Source: a virus. From it: 32,030 nucleotides of DNA. Both the position numbers and the translations under genes were made by a program. Position 1 is the stretch's first letter; each line of letters starts with the position of its first letter. Shown one piece after another: positions 6,945 to 14,929 of this stretch. The notes below the pieces were generated by a model, which saw only the letters and a list, made by a program, of their open reading frames with translations, had not been told where the DNA came from and did no database searches. The stretch lies in IMG/VR virus record IMGVR_UViG_3300047564_001323, positions 1 through 32,030 of that record, one strand, 5' to 3'.

Positions 6945-7878
6945 TTTTCTGTGGGTGGAAAAGTACCGCCCACAAACTATTGAGGATTGTATTCTTCCTA
7001 AAGAAACGAAGAGTACTTTTCAATCTTTTGTTGATGCTGGGGAGATCCCCAACCTTCTTCTTTGTGGCACTGCTGGTATCGGTAAGACTACAGTTGCCAA
7101 AGCTCTGTGTAATGAACTTGGTGTAGATTCTTATGTCATTAATGGATCCGACGAGGGTAGATTCCTCGATACTGTCCGAAACCATGCGAAGTCTTTCGCT
7201 TCGACCGTCTCACTTACCTCGACTGCTAAGCACAAGGTCATTATTATTGATGAGGCAGACAACACAACCCACGACGTACAACTCCTCCTACGGGCGTCTA
7301 TTGAGGAATTTGCTGGCAATTGCCGTTTCATCTTTACCTGCAACTACAAGAACAAGATCATCGAACCTCTCCACTCCCGTTGTGCGGTCGTTGATTTTGG
7401 AATCAAAGGAAAGCAGAAAGCTCAAATTGCTGGAACTTTCTTCAACCGTGTCAGGACTATACTTGAGGCAGAAGGTATTCAGTATGATCCAAAGGTTACG
7501 GCAGAAGTCATCCAAAAACACTTTCCCGATTTTCGGAGAGTGTTGAATGAGTTGCAGCGTTATAGCGTTAGTGGTATAATTGATACGGGCATCCTTGCCA
7601 ACATGGCAGAAGTTCGCATGGGAGAACTGATGGATGCTCTGAAAAGAAAAGAGTTTACCGTAGCTCGCAAGTGGGTTAATACTAATTTGGATAACGATCC
7701 TAACGTTATTCTTCGGACCATCTATGATAGTCTGTACGATAGTCTAGAACCTCAAAGCATTCCTCAAGCTGTCTTGGTGATTGCTAAGTATCAGTATCAA
7801 TCTGCATTTGTTGCTGACCAGGAAATCAATCTACTTGCTGCTCTTACTGAAATTATGTGTGAGTGTCAATTTAAATGA
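6934..7878 (+). CDS. gp44: gp44 clamp loader large subunit (AAA+ ATPase)
   Basis: 314 residues from the ATG at 6934; upstream TTG codons lie within gp45. It has the conserved N-terminal EKYRPQTIEDCILP box, Walker A GTAGIGKT (45-52), Walker B VIIIDEAD (about 109-116) and an SRC arginine-finger motif (HSRCAVVDF). With gp62 it loads the gp45 clamp. In T4, genes 44 and 62 are adjacent; here dam and a small ORF separate them. The start is embedded in the end of gp45 and the stop overlaps dam (ATGA). Confidence 0.95.
   Translation: MKDDFLWVEKYRPQTIEDCILPKETKSTFQSFVDAGEIPNLLLCGTAGIGKTTVAKALCNELGVDSYVINGSDEGRFLDTVRNHAKSFASTVSLTSTAKHKVIIIDEADNTTHDVQLLLRASIEEFAGNCRFIFTCNYKNKIIEPLHSRCAVVDFGIKGKQKAQIAGTFFNRVRTILEAEGIQYDPKVTAEVIQKHFPDFRRVLNELQRYSVSGIIDTGILANMAEVRMGELMDALKRKEFTVARKWVNTNLDNDPNVILRTIYDSLYDSLEPQSIPQAVLVIAKYQYQSAFVADQEINLLAALTEIMCECQFK
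7552..7580 (+). promoter_or_regulatory. possible intragenic extended -10 promoter
   Basis: TGGTATAAT (7572-7580) is a full extended -10, with TTGCAG (7552-7557) 17 bp upstream as a weak -35. It lies inside gp44, about 290 nt before dam. It could serve dam, but it may be chance. Confidence 0.3.
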
Positions 7879-8759
7879 AATCATTAAAAACCCCCCTTAG
7901 GTATCCTGGTGGTAAGTCAAGAGCTCTTACCAAGTTATTCAAGTATCTTCCTGATCAACCGTTCACTGAGTATCGTGAACCTTTCCTTGGTGGTGGAAGC
8001 ATGGCAATTGAGATTACCAAATCATTCCCTGGACGAGTGGTATGGGTAAATGATCTCTACGAACCTCTGGTTAACTTCTGGCAGCAACTCCAGATGTTTG
8101 GTACAAACATGTGCAAAGATCTTACTGACATCAAGAATGATCTTGGCACTGTTCCTGAAAAAACTAATACATTTGAACTTACCGCATACTATGCACGAGC
8201 CGAGAAAGTCTTTCTAAAAGCAAAGGAGAATCTTAATGACGGAGCAACGAGTAACTATCAACGAGCTATTGATTTCTGGATCGTTAATAAGTGCTCTTTT
8301 TCTGGTCTTACTGAATCTTCCTCATTCTCAAAACAAGCAAGTGTTGCCAACTTCACGTTGCGAGGAATTGAAAAGTTCCCAGACTACTCAAAAATAATTG
8401 AGAAATGGAAGATCACAAACCTGTCTTACGATCAACTGGTATCGAATGACTCTAATGTGTTTGTGTATGCAGATCCCCCTTACGACATCAAGGACAATCT
8501 GTATGGCAACAAGGGTAATATGCATAAAGGTTTTGATCACGGACGTTTTGCAGATGAGATGGATTCATGGTTGTGTAACATCATGATCTCCTACAACAAT
8601 CATCCAGATATCTGTGCTCGATTTGAAGAGTGGTGTCAGTACGACTACGCTCACACTTATACCATGAGGTCTACTGGTGACTACATGGCAGACCAACAAG
8701 ACCGTCGTGAATTGATTCTTACTAATTATGGGAAGTTTAGGGGTGCGTGTACTCCGTAG
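7875..8759 (+). CDS. dam: DNA adenine N6-methyltransferase (Dam, D12 class)
   Basis: 294 residues. Motif X is LRYPGGKSRAL near the N-terminus, the AdoMet-binding motif I is PFLGGGSMAIE (about 37-46), and the catalytic motif IV is DPPY (200-203). This order is typical of the alpha/D12 class that includes Dam and T4 Dam, whose usual target is GATC. The target here is inferred, not shown. It starts inside the end of gp44 (ATGA overlap) and is followed by a small overlapping ORF. The insertion splits the usual 44-62 pair, so dam is co-expressed with the replication genes. Possible roles are protection from host or phage nucleases, or marking of replicated DNA. Confidence 0.92.
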   Translation: MKSLKTPLRYPGGKSRALTKLFKYLPDQPFTEYREPFLGGGSMAIEITKSFPGRVVWVNDLYEPLVNFWQQLQMFGTNMCKDLTDIKNDLGTVPEKTNTFELTAYYARAEKVFLKAKENLNDGATSNYQRAIDFWIVNKCSFSGLTESSSFSKQASVANFTLRGIEKFPDYSKIIEKWKITNLSYDQLVSNDSNVFVYADPPYDIKDNLYGNKGNMHKGFDHGRFADEMDSWLCNIMISYNNHPDICARFEEWCQYDYAHTYTMRSTGDYMADQQDRRELILTNYGKFRGACTP

Positions 8760-8940
8760 TGGGTATTGCCAACTGTATCACACAACTAGAGGTCCACTCT
8801 CTACGTTTTGTCCGAATGCTCAGTTTGCTTTGATTAATGGTGATGAGATCCATGTAACTCTCAAGAGTGGATCTATAGCTATCTATCGAGTTAACAGTAA
8901 TGGCAGCGGAGTCAACGGACCAACGAAGATTATTACTTGA
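8743..8940 (+). CDS. small hypothetical protein between dam and gp62
   Basis: 65 residues if translation starts at GTG 8743; an in-frame ATG at 8728 would give 70. Upstream GGAAG (8730-8734) suits the GTG. The frame overlaps the last 17 bases of dam. The product has a short beta-rich look (FALINGDEIHVTLKSGSIAI, then YRVNSNGSGV), perhaps a small barrel. I recognise no family. It is clearly not the clamp-loader small subunit, which follows directly. Confidence 0.6.
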   Translation: MRVLRSGYCQLYHTTRGPLSTFCPNAQFALINGDEIHVTLKSGSIAIYRVNSNGSGVNGPTKIIT

Positions 8941-8942
8941 TT

Positions 8943-9326
8943 ATGATTGAACTGAAAGACTGGTTAAACAGTATTAATGAAAACAAGAAGAATCTTCTAG
9001 AGGAAGATCCTACAGTAGAAAAATCATACCCTCCATTTATCATCAACAAATGCTTGTCTGGGCATGTAGATACTATCTTATTCTCTAATGAGATGAATAA
9101 GGTTCATCATCTAGACAAGAAGTTGCAATATGATTTCTATATAAATACCGTTAGAAAACGGAAACGTTTCTCACCCTGGTTGAAGAAAACTAAGATTGAC
9201 GATCTAGAGCATGTAAAAAGTTACTATGGATATAGCAACGAAAAAGCAAAGATCGCTCTCACTCTTCTAACTGAACAACAACTTGAATTTATCAGATCAA
9301 AACATGATATGGGAGGAAAAAGATGA
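8943..9326 (+). CDS. gp62: gp62 clamp loader small subunit
   Basis: 127 residues from the ATG at 8943. The sequence has the features I associate with cyanophage gp62: LKDWLNSINENKKNL, YPPFIINKCLSGHVDTILF, KKLQYDFYINTVRKRKRFSPW, and YYGYSNEKAKIAL. It is shorter than T4 gp62 (187), as expected for cyanophages. It forms the 4:1 gp44/gp62 loader. The stop overlaps the RegA start (ATGA at 9323-9326). Confidence 0.88.
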   Translation: MIELKDWLNSINENKKNLLEEDPTVEKSYPPFIINKCLSGHVDTILFSNEMNKVHHLDKKLQYDFYINTVRKRKRFSPWLKKTKIDDLEHVKSYYGYSNEKAKIALTLLTEQQLEFIRSKHDMGGKR

Positions 9327-9748
9327 CGGCGATCACTGAGCAAGAAGTCCAGTGGACTTCTGATTGCATGGTGGAAGTTAGCTTGAACGAGCCAGATGAT
9401 TTCTTAAAAGTCCGTGAGACGCTGACCAGGATTGGTGTTGCATCTCGCAAGGAAAAGAAACTCTATCAGTCTTGCCACATTCTGCACAAGCAAGGTAGAT
9501 ACTACATCGTTCACTTTAAGGAGCTCTTTGCCCTTGATGGTAAGAAAGCAAATTTGAGCTTGAACGACGTACAACGTAGGAATAGAATCATTCAACTTCT
9601 TAGTGACTGGGGTTTGATTACGATTACCAAAAAAGAAGATATCGTAGATATCGCTCCTCTGAGTCAGATCAAAGTTCTTTCTTATAAAGAAAAGAATGAT
9701 TGGACGCTGGAGAGCAAGTACAATATCGGTAAGAAGAAAGCGGTCTAA
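9323..9748 (+). CDS. regA: RegA translational repressor
   Basis: 141 residues, with a strong GGAGG just before the ATG. It contains the RegA core: DDFLKVRETLTRIGVASRKE, LYQSCHILHKQGRYYIVHFK, and LLSDWGLI. T4 RegA has 122 residues and starts where this protein reaches about residue 16, so there is an N-terminal extension of about 15 residues. RegA binds start regions of early mRNAs, including clamp and clamp-loader messages, and represses their translation. The position 45-44-62-regA-43 is the conserved T4 order. The stop TAA lies within a CTAAATA motif. Confidence 0.93.
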   Translation: MTAITEQEVQWTSDCMVEVSLNEPDDFLKVRETLTRIGVASRKEKKLYQSCHILHKQGRYYIVHFKELFALDGKKANLSLNDVQRRNRIIQLLSDWGLITITKKEDIVDIAPLSQIKVLSYKEKNDWTLESKYNIGKKKAV

Positions 9749-9751
9749 ATA
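9745..9751 (+). promoter_or_regulatory. late-like motif CTAAATA fused to the regA stop
   Basis: CTAAATA is an exact match to the cyanophage late motif, and TAA 9746-9748 is the regA stop codon. A terminator lies only 44 nt downstream, so a transcript from here would be a short RNA unless it reads through to hsp20. Confidence 0.4.
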
Positions 9752-9794
9752 CTTCTGTGCCATTCGTGCGGCACTCTACAAGTCGGAACACCCT

Positions 9795-9836
9795 ATAGAG
9801 AGGTTCGGTTTTCACCGTTCCTCTCTATTTTGTTTT
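9795..9836 (+). terminator. intrinsic terminator after regA
   Basis: ATAGAGAGG (9795-9803) pairs with CCTCTCTAT (9820-9828). A 2x2 T:T internal loop and a 3-bp CGG/CCG inner stem close on the loop TTTTCA. The tail TTTTGTTTT follows. This is the probable end of the 45-44-dam-62-regA unit. Confidence 0.85.
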
Positions 9837-9840
9837 ATGG

Positions 9841-9847
9841 TTAAATA
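9841..9847 (+). promoter_or_regulatory. late-like promoter TTAAATA for hsp20
   Basis: TTAAATA directly follows the regA terminator and lies 52 nt before the hsp20 ATG. A stable hairpin occupies the leader in between. Confidence 0.4.
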
Positions 9848-9848
9848 G

Positions 9849-9871
9849 TAATGTCGCCTTCGGGGACATTA
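9849..9871 (+). promoter_or_regulatory. UUCG-tetraloop hairpin in the hsp20 leader
   Basis: TAATGTC (9849-9855) and CC (9857-9858) pair with GG (9863-9864) and GACATTA (9865-9871), with a single bulged G and a TTCG loop closed by C-G. That gives nine pairs capped by the very stable UUCG tetraloop. No T-tract follows, so it looks like an mRNA-stabilising or processing 5' hairpin rather than a terminator. Confidence 0.5.
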
Positions 9872-9899
9872 AACTTACAGACGCTCAAGGAGGTCTATC

Positions 9900-10340
9900 A
9901 TGCCTACAACTAATGTAGTAAAGTATAACGTAGCTGACATCAACAGATTGTTGGATGATGCTACAAGATGGGGAATTGGAATGGATGAATGGATTCGTAG
10001 GTTCGCAACAATTCACGAATCATCTCCAAATTTTCCACCATACAATTTAATTCAAGAAAGTTCTACCCAGTATACTTTAGAAATCGCTCTAGCTGGATAC
10101 AGAAGAGAGGATATTGAAGTATCTACAGAATGGAATAAGTTATTCGTAGAAGTTAAAAAATCAGAAAATGAATACGAGTATCTTCATAATGGAATTGCAA
10201 GGAGAGCTTTCACTTGGAGTAGAACATTATCTGATGATGTAGAAGTATCTGATGTTAAATTTGAAAATGGTCTCTTGACAATTTCTCTGAATAGAATTAT
10301 TCCAGAGCATCAGAAAAAGAAAACATATGAGTTGAAATAA
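9900..10340 (+). CDS. hsp20: small heat shock protein (Hsp20 / alpha-crystallin family)
   Basis: 146 residues with a strong Shine-Dalgarno AAGGAGG at 9887-9893. The alpha-crystallin domain spans about 45-135: YTLEIALAGYRREDIEV, FTWSRTLSDDVEVSDVKFEN, and GLLTISLNRIIPE. The usual IxI-like tail is not clearly present; the C-terminus is Lys-rich (KKKTYELK). Hsp20 is a common cyanophage core gene and likely acts as a holdase during infection or virion assembly. It stands alone between a terminator and a promoter region, with a late-like motif upstream. Confidence 0.93.
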   Translation: MPTTNVVKYNVADINRLLDDATRWGIGMDEWIRRFATIHESSPNFPPYNLIQESSTQYTLEIALAGYRREDIEVSTEWNKLFVEVKKSENEYEYLHNGIARRAFTWSRTLSDDVEVSDVKFENGLLTISLNRIIPEHQKKKTYELK

Positions 10341-10343
10341 ATA
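10337..10343 (+). promoter_or_regulatory. late-like motif ATAAATA fused to the hsp20 stop
   Basis: ATAAATA, in which TAA 10338-10340 is the hsp20 stop codon. It lies 82 nt before the next ATG, upstream of a separate sigma70 promoter, so the next operon may be read both early and late. Confidence 0.4.
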
Positions 10344-10363
10344 GTACCGAATATCGTCGGCGC

Positions 10364-10397
10364 AAGAGGGTCCTTGACAAAGACCAAGGACCCTCTT
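10364..10397 (+). repeat. 13-bp perfect inverted repeat overlapping a sigma70 promoter
   Basis: AAGAGGGTCCTTG (10364-10376) and CAAGGACCCTCTT (10385-10397) are exact inverse complements around an 8-nt loop, ACAAAGAC. No T-tract follows on the + strand, so a simple terminator is not well supported. The left arm holds the start of the -35 and the right arm ends on the first base of the -10. An operator or an RNA hairpin are both possible. Confidence 0.7.
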
Positions 10398-10402
10398 ATA
10401 AT
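10374..10402 (+). promoter_or_regulatory. consensus sigma70 promoter, TTGACA-N17-TATAAT
   Basis: TTGACA (10374-10379), 17-bp spacer, TATAAT (10397-10402): both hexamers perfect at optimal spacing. The predicted start, near 10409, is about 17 nt before the ATG at 10426. It would drive the three paralogs and the DNA polymerase/uvsX/gp41 operon using host RNA polymerase. Confidence 0.8.
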
Positions 10403-10425
10403 GTTTAGTAAAAGTATTTGAGCGT

Positions 10426-10761
10426 ATGGTAAAATCAGAACGAGTAAAAGTTGCTGTACTTGTAACTGGCGAAACAGTGATCGCTGATGTTCAAGAAGCA
10501 GTACACAGAGAAACTGGAGAGCGTCAAGCTTGGGTGTTTAACTTCCCTTATAAAGTTACTTATGATGAACCAAAACTGGATGGCACTGGAATTGTCCTGG
10601 ATCCAGAAGTAAAGGTTCATTATCAACCCTGGTGTCCTCTTAGTGCTGATATTCAGATGGCAGTCAATACTTCTTTTGTTGCAACAATTCTGGAACCAGT
10701 GCCAAGTCTTCGCGACACTTATATTGAGAATGTCCGCAAGATGGGTGGTGAGGTAGAATGA
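10426..10761 (+). CDS. phage protein, paralog 1 of a tandem triplet, unknown function
   Basis: 111 residues. An N-terminal beta-strand motif VAVLVTGETVIADVQEA is followed by a PWCPLSADIQMAV segment and then ILEPVPSLRDTYIENV. The same order of motifs recurs in the next two genes. The N-terminal motif resembles small-barrel (Sm-like) strands, but that is a guess. It is the first gene after the consensus promoter and overlaps the next gene by ATGA. The Shine-Dalgarno is weak. Confidence 0.8.
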   Translation: MVKSERVKVAVLVTGETVIADVQEAVHRETGERQAWVFNFPYKVTYDEPKLDGTGIVLDPEVKVHYQPWCPLSADIQMAVNTSFVATILEPVPSLRDTYIENVRKMGGEVE

Positions 10762-11246
10762 GTGTAAAACTTTTGCTATTGAAATCAGGTGAAGAAATCA
10801 TCAGCGAAGTAAAAGAGATCTGCTCACCAGAAAGTAAAGATCCAATTGGATTTCATTTACACAAACCATTTCGCCTTGACATCGTTTCTGATATTGATGG
10901 TGGAATTGTTTTTAACCGAGAGAAAGGATACCAACTGCACTGGTTTCCTTGGGCACCGTTGAGTAAAGATCGAGACTTCTTTCTTCCTGGACATCATGTG
11001 CTAACAGCATACGATCCTTTGGATACAATTGCAGAACAATATATCTCTGCAATTAAAGAAGATACCTACGAAGAAAACTTCAAGAAGCATGAAGCTATGC
11101 TTGCTGGTAAGGGTATCGAAGAACTTGATATGGAATCTATCTTTGAAGAAGCTGAAAAAATCTTACAGGAGGAAACAAATGAAAACGATGTTGGTGATTC
11201 TGAGAACGGGGATGACCCTAATCTCTCAGGTGGAACAGCTGGATGA
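10758..11246 (+). CDS. phage protein, paralog 2 of a tandem triplet, with acidic tail
   Basis: 162 residues. Residues 1-100 follow the same plan as the preceding gene: VKLLLLKSGEEIISEVKEI, HLHKPFRLDI, FPWAPLSKDRDFFL, and TAYDPLDTIAEQYISAIK. A C-terminal extension of about 60 residues is strongly acidic and helical, then Gly/Asn-rich. The last 68 bases overlap the third paralog. Function unknown. The acidic tail suggests protein contacts or nucleic-acid mimicry, which is inference only. Confidence 0.8.
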   Translation: MSVKLLLLKSGEEIISEVKEICSPESKDPIGFHLHKPFRLDIVSDIDGGIVFNREKGYQLHWFPWAPLSKDRDFFLPGHHVLTAYDPLDTIAEQYISAIKEDTYEENFKKHEAMLAGKGIEELDMESIFEEAEKILQEETNENDVGDSENGDDPNLSGGTAG

Positions 11247-11418
11247 AGAACCAGCTTGCCACCTCTTCAAACCATATATGGTGAGGGATGATGGAACCAT
11301 CGCCCCTTGGCCAATCTGGTCAAATGATGAAGACATCTTGCTTTATTCCGAAACACTTGCTACAATAGTAGAACCAGCGGAGGACATCCGCCTGAAGTAT
11401 GAGCAAGTGACTAAATGA
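11179..11418 (+). CDS. phage protein, paralog 3 of a tandem triplet, short
   Basis: 79 residues from the ATG at 11179, with a strong GGAGG at 11169-11173 directly upstream. The frame is open upstream only as a shadow of paralog 2. It is the most compact copy: MLVILRTGMTLISQVEQ, CHLFKPYMV, PWPIWSNDEDILLY, and TIVEPAEDIRLKYEQV. Its stop overlaps the DNA polymerase start (ATGA), so it is probably translationally coupled to gp43. Confidence 0.8.
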   Translation: MKTMLVILRTGMTLISQVEQLDEEPACHLFKPYMVRDDGTIAPWPIWSNDEDILLYSETLATIVEPAEDIRLKYEQVTK

Positions 11419-13916
11419 GTTTTTACACAAACGTTCAACTGGTCGGAGACGACCTTCTCTATCTTGGATACGAAGAGGGACCTGGTGGGTTGCTGGAGCG
11501 TATCCAAAGAAAGATGAAGTTCTCTCCGACTCTTTTTGTCGTTACCGATAAGCAGACTACGCATAAGACCCTGGATGGTCGTTATGCCAAACCTGTAAAG
11601 TTTGAGTCTGTTCGCGAAGCTCGTCAGTTCATCGATAGATACCGTGACGTGGAGGGATTTGAAGTCCATGGGTATGACCGTTTCTTATACCAGTTCATCT
11701 CGGAGGAGTTCCCAGGAGAAGTTGAATATAATCTTAAGAGTCTTAAGATTACGTCTTTGGATATTGAAGTTGCATGTGAGAATGGTTTCCCTAACGTGCA
11801 GGAGTGCGCTGAACCGCTTCTGTCGATTACAGTCCAGGACTATACCACCAAGAAGATTCGTGTATGGGGGACGCGCCCGTACCAGACGGATCGTAAGGAT
11901 GTTGAGTATATGTTGTGTGACGATGAAGAACATCTGCTCCGTTGTTTTCTGGCTTATTGGTCAACTTCGTTTCCAGATGTGCTCACGGGATGGAATGTCG
12001 AACTGTATGATATACCGTACATTTGTGGACGTTTGGAACGTCTGTTCGGAGAAAGAGAGATGAAGCAGATCTCCCCGTGGGGAATTGTCCACCGCGAGGA
12101 GATGGAAATTAAAGGAAGAAAGCAAATCATCTTTAACATCTACGGCATTAATGTCCTCGATTACCTTGATTTGTATAAAAAGTTCACATACACCAACCAA
12201 GAATCGTATAGATTGGATCATATAGCCTATGTAGAATTGGGACAGAACAAATTGGACCACAGTGAGTTTGAGAACTTCAAGGAGTTCTATACTCGCAACT
12301 GGCAAAAGTTCATCGACTACAACATCAAGGACGTGGAACTCGTTCTTCGCCTTGAGGAAAAAATGAAGTTGGTTGAGCTTGCTATTGCTCTTGCATATGA
12401 CGCTAAGGTGAACATGAAGGATGTGTACTTTCAAGTACGCATGTGGGACACCTTGATCTACAATTTTCTTCGCGATAAGAATATTGTTGTTCCTCCCGCT
12501 AAACGTAGCGATAAAAGCGAAAAGTACGCTGGAGCATATGTCAAAGAACCGATTCCTGGGCGTTATGATTGGGTGGTTAGTTTTGATCTTAATAGCTTGT
12601 ATCCCCATCTTATTATGCAGTACAACATCTCGCCCGAGACACTCACCCAAAGGCGACATCCCACTGCGACTGTTGAAAGGATCTTAAACCAAGAGATTGA
12701 ACCTGATCCTCGTTATTGCCTGTGCGCTAATGGTTCACAGTACCGCAAGGACATTCATGGTTTTCTGCCAGAGATGATGCAGAAGATCTACGATGAACGT
12801 GTCCAGTCTAAGAAGCTAATGCTTATGGCAAAGCAGGAGTATGAAAAGAATCCTTCTCAGGAATTGACCAAAGCAATTAGTAAGTACAACAACATCCAGA
12901 TGGCGAGAAAGATCCAGCTTAACTCTGCCTATGGTGCTATCGGTAACCAATACTTTCGTTACTATAACTTGGCGAATGCTGAGGCAATTACCCTTTCGGG
13001 TCAAGTCTCAATTCGCTGGATTGAAAACAAGATGAACAAATACCTGAACAAGGTACTAAAAACTGATGGAGTTGATTATGTTATTGCTTCTGATACTGAT
13101 TCAATTTACCTCAATCTGGGTCCTCTGGTTGACTGTGTATACCAAGGAAGAGAGAAAGATGATGAGAGCATCGTTGGGTTCCTTGACAAGGTGTGTAAGG
13201 TGGAACTTGAAAAATATATTGAAAATTCTTATTCGACCCTTGCACAGTATGTGAATGCATACGAGCAGAAGATGATGATGAAACGAGAGAACATCGCCTC
13301 TAGTGGAATCTGGACTGCAAAGAAGAGATACATTCTCAACGTGTGGGATAGTGAGGGTGTTCGCTACAAGGAACCCAAGCTCAAGATGATGGGCATCGAA
13401 GCAGTCAAGTCATCTACACCTGCCCCTTGCCGCCAGGCAATTAAGCAAGCCCTGACAATTATTATGTCAAAAACTGAAGATGACCTGATTGAATTTATAG
13501 ATAACTTTAGGGATGAATTCAACTCATTACCTCCCGAAGACATCGCATTCCCGAGGTCTGTAAATGGGCTCAGTAAGTTCAAGGCGCACGGAACAGTGTA
13601 TACAAAGGGAACCCCTATACATGTTCGTGGAACGCTGTTATATAATTTTTATGTTGCTCAAAAGAAGTTAGAGTATAAGTATCCTCTAATTCAAGAAGGT
13701 GAGAAGATCAAGTTTTTGTATTTGCGCCGTCCAAATAAAATCAACGAAAACGTCATCTCGTTCCTCAACACATTTCCTCTGGAACTGGAGTTGAAAAACA
13801 GTATTGATCTGGATGCCCAGTTCCAAAAGGCATTCTTGGATCCTTTACAAATCATCCTGAATGTGATAGGATGGAAGACGGAAAAAGTAACTAGCCTCGA
13901 ATTTTTGTTCTCATGA
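11415..13916 (+). CDS. gp43: gp43 family B DNA polymerase
   Basis: 833 residues in one uninterrupted frame. The 3'-5' exonuclease Exo I motif is SLDIEV (Asp116, Glu118). Polymerase motif A is DLNSLYP (391-397), motif B is KIQLNSAYG (about 499-507), and motif C is DTD (560-562). Slightly shorter than T4 gp43 (898), as is usual in cyanophages. Overlaps of 4 nt link it to the short paralog before it and to uvsX after it. No intein or homing insertion is visible at motif C. Confidence 0.97.
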   Translation: MSFYTNVQLVGDDLLYLGYEEGPGGLLERIQRKMKFSPTLFVVTDKQTTHKTLDGRYAKPVKFESVREARQFIDRYRDVEGFEVHGYDRFLYQFISEEFPGEVEYNLKSLKITSLDIEVACENGFPNVQECAEPLLSITVQDYTTKKIRVWGTRPYQTDRKDVEYMLCDDEEHLLRCFLAYWSTSFPDVLTGWNVELYDIPYICGRLERLFGEREMKQISPWGIVHREEMEIKGRKQIIFNIYGINVLDYLDLYKKFTYTNQESYRLDHIAYVELGQNKLDHSEFENFKEFYTRNWQKFIDYNIKDVELVLRLEEKMKLVELAIALAYDAKVNMKDVYFQVRMWDTLIYNFLRDKNIVVPPAKRSDKSEKYAGAYVKEPIPGRYDWVVSFDLNSLYPHLIMQYNISPETLTQRRHPTATVERILNQEIEPDPRYCLCANGSQYRKDIHGFLPEMMQKIYDERVQSKKLMLMAKQEYEKNPSQELTKAISKYNNIQMARKIQLNSAYGAIGNQYFRYYNLANAEAITLSGQVSIRWIENKMNKYLNKVLKTDGVDYVIASDTDSIYLNLGPLVDCVYQGREKDDESIVGFLDKVCKVELEKYIENSYSTLAQYVNAYEQKMMMKRENIASSGIWTAKKRYILNVWDSEGVRYKEPKLKMMGIEAVKSSTPAPCRQAIKQALTIIMSKTEDDLIEFIDNFRDEFNSLPPEDIAFPRSVNGLSKFKAHGTVYTKGTPIHVRGTLLYNFYVAQKKLEYKYPLIQEGEKIKFLYLRRPNKINENVISFLNTFPLELELKNSIDLDAQFQKAFLDPLQIILNVIGWKTEKVTSLEFLFS

Positions 13917-14929
13917 ATTTCTTGCAAGAAGTAGTCAAAGACATCGGTAATGAATATGCTGGTCTGATCAGTGAAGGAGGTATCGGTGACATCGAATCGT
14001 TTATTGATAGTGGTTCTTACATTTTCAACGCTCTGGTTAGCGGCTCTATCTTTGGTGGTGTTCCATCAAACAAAATCACCGCCATCGCAGGTGAATCGTC
14101 TACTGGAAAGACCTTCTTCTGTCTTGGAGTAGTCCAGCATTATCTCGCAGCAAATCCTGATGCTGGTGTAGTTTATTTTGAATCTGAATCTGCCATCAGC
14201 AAAGAGATGATTCTCTCTCGGGGCATCGATGGTAATCGAATGATTCTTGTTCCTGTTACTACTGTGCAGGAGTTTCGCACACAAGCTATCAAGATCCTTG
14301 ACAAGTATCTTGAGCAGAAGAAAGAAGATCGCAAACCCATGATGTTTGTTCTGGACTCTCTGGGAATGCTTTCTACCAGCAAAGAGATGGAAGACTCTGC
14401 TGCTGGAAAGGATACCAGAGACATGACTCGTGCTCAAGTTGTCAAAGCAATCTTTAGAATCCTTACCCTCAAGCTCGGTAAAGCAGGAGTTCCGATGCTT
14501 GTCACCAACCACACCTATGATGTAGTTGGTGCATATGTTCCCACTAAAGAAATGGGTGGCGGTAGTGGTCTTAAGTATGCTGCATCTACTATCATTTATC
14601 TCAGCAAATCAAAAGAGAAAGATGGTAAGGAAGTTATTGGTAACATCATCAAAGCTACAACTGCAAAGTCTCGCTTGACTAAGGAGAATGCTAAAGTAGA
14701 AACAAGGTTGTTCTATGACGCACGGGGATTGGATCGCTATTACGGACTACTGGAGTTGGGTGAGAAGTACGGAGTATTCGAACGCAAAGGTAATCGGGTC
14801 GTTGTTGGGGAATCTTCCGTTTATCCTTCTGCTATTCTTGCTGATCCAGAGAAGTATTTCACTGAAGAAGTGATGGAGAAACTTGACTGGGCAGCAGGTC
14901 AAGAATTTAAGTATGGAACTGACACATGA
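13913..14929 (+). CDS. uvsX: UvsX RecA-like recombinase
   Basis: 338 residues. Walker A is GESSTGKT (60-67), the Walker B strand is [11 protein letters not shown], and an [20 protein letters not shown] stretch follows in the DNA-binding loop region. It catalyses strand exchange for recombination-dependent replication. It is placed directly after gp43 with a 4-nt overlap, and the stop overlaps the next ORF (ATGA). Length is close to T4 UvsX (391) minus part of the tail. Confidence 0.95.
   Translation: MNFLQEVVKDIGNEYAGLISEGGIGDIESFIDSGSYIFNALVSGSIFGGVPSNKITAIAGESSTGKTFFCLGVVQHYLAANPDAGVVYFESESAISKEMILSRGIDGNRMILVPVTTVQEFRTQAIKILDKYLEQKKEDRKPMMFVLDSLGMLSTSKEMEDSAAGKDTRDMTRAQVVKAIFRILTLKLGKAGVPMLVTNHTYDVVGAYVPTKEMGGGSGLKYAASTIIYLSKSKEKDGKEVIGNIIKATTAKSRLTKENAKVETRLFYDARGLDRYYGLLELGEKYGVFERKGNRVVVGESSVYPSAILADPEKYFTEEVMEKLDWAAGQEFKYGTDT

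Noticed and set aside
9749-9899. tRNA gene in the longest intergenic gap
   Set aside because: The hairpins there are a terminator and a UUCG stem; no cloverleaf or CCA-adjacent acceptor stem could be built.
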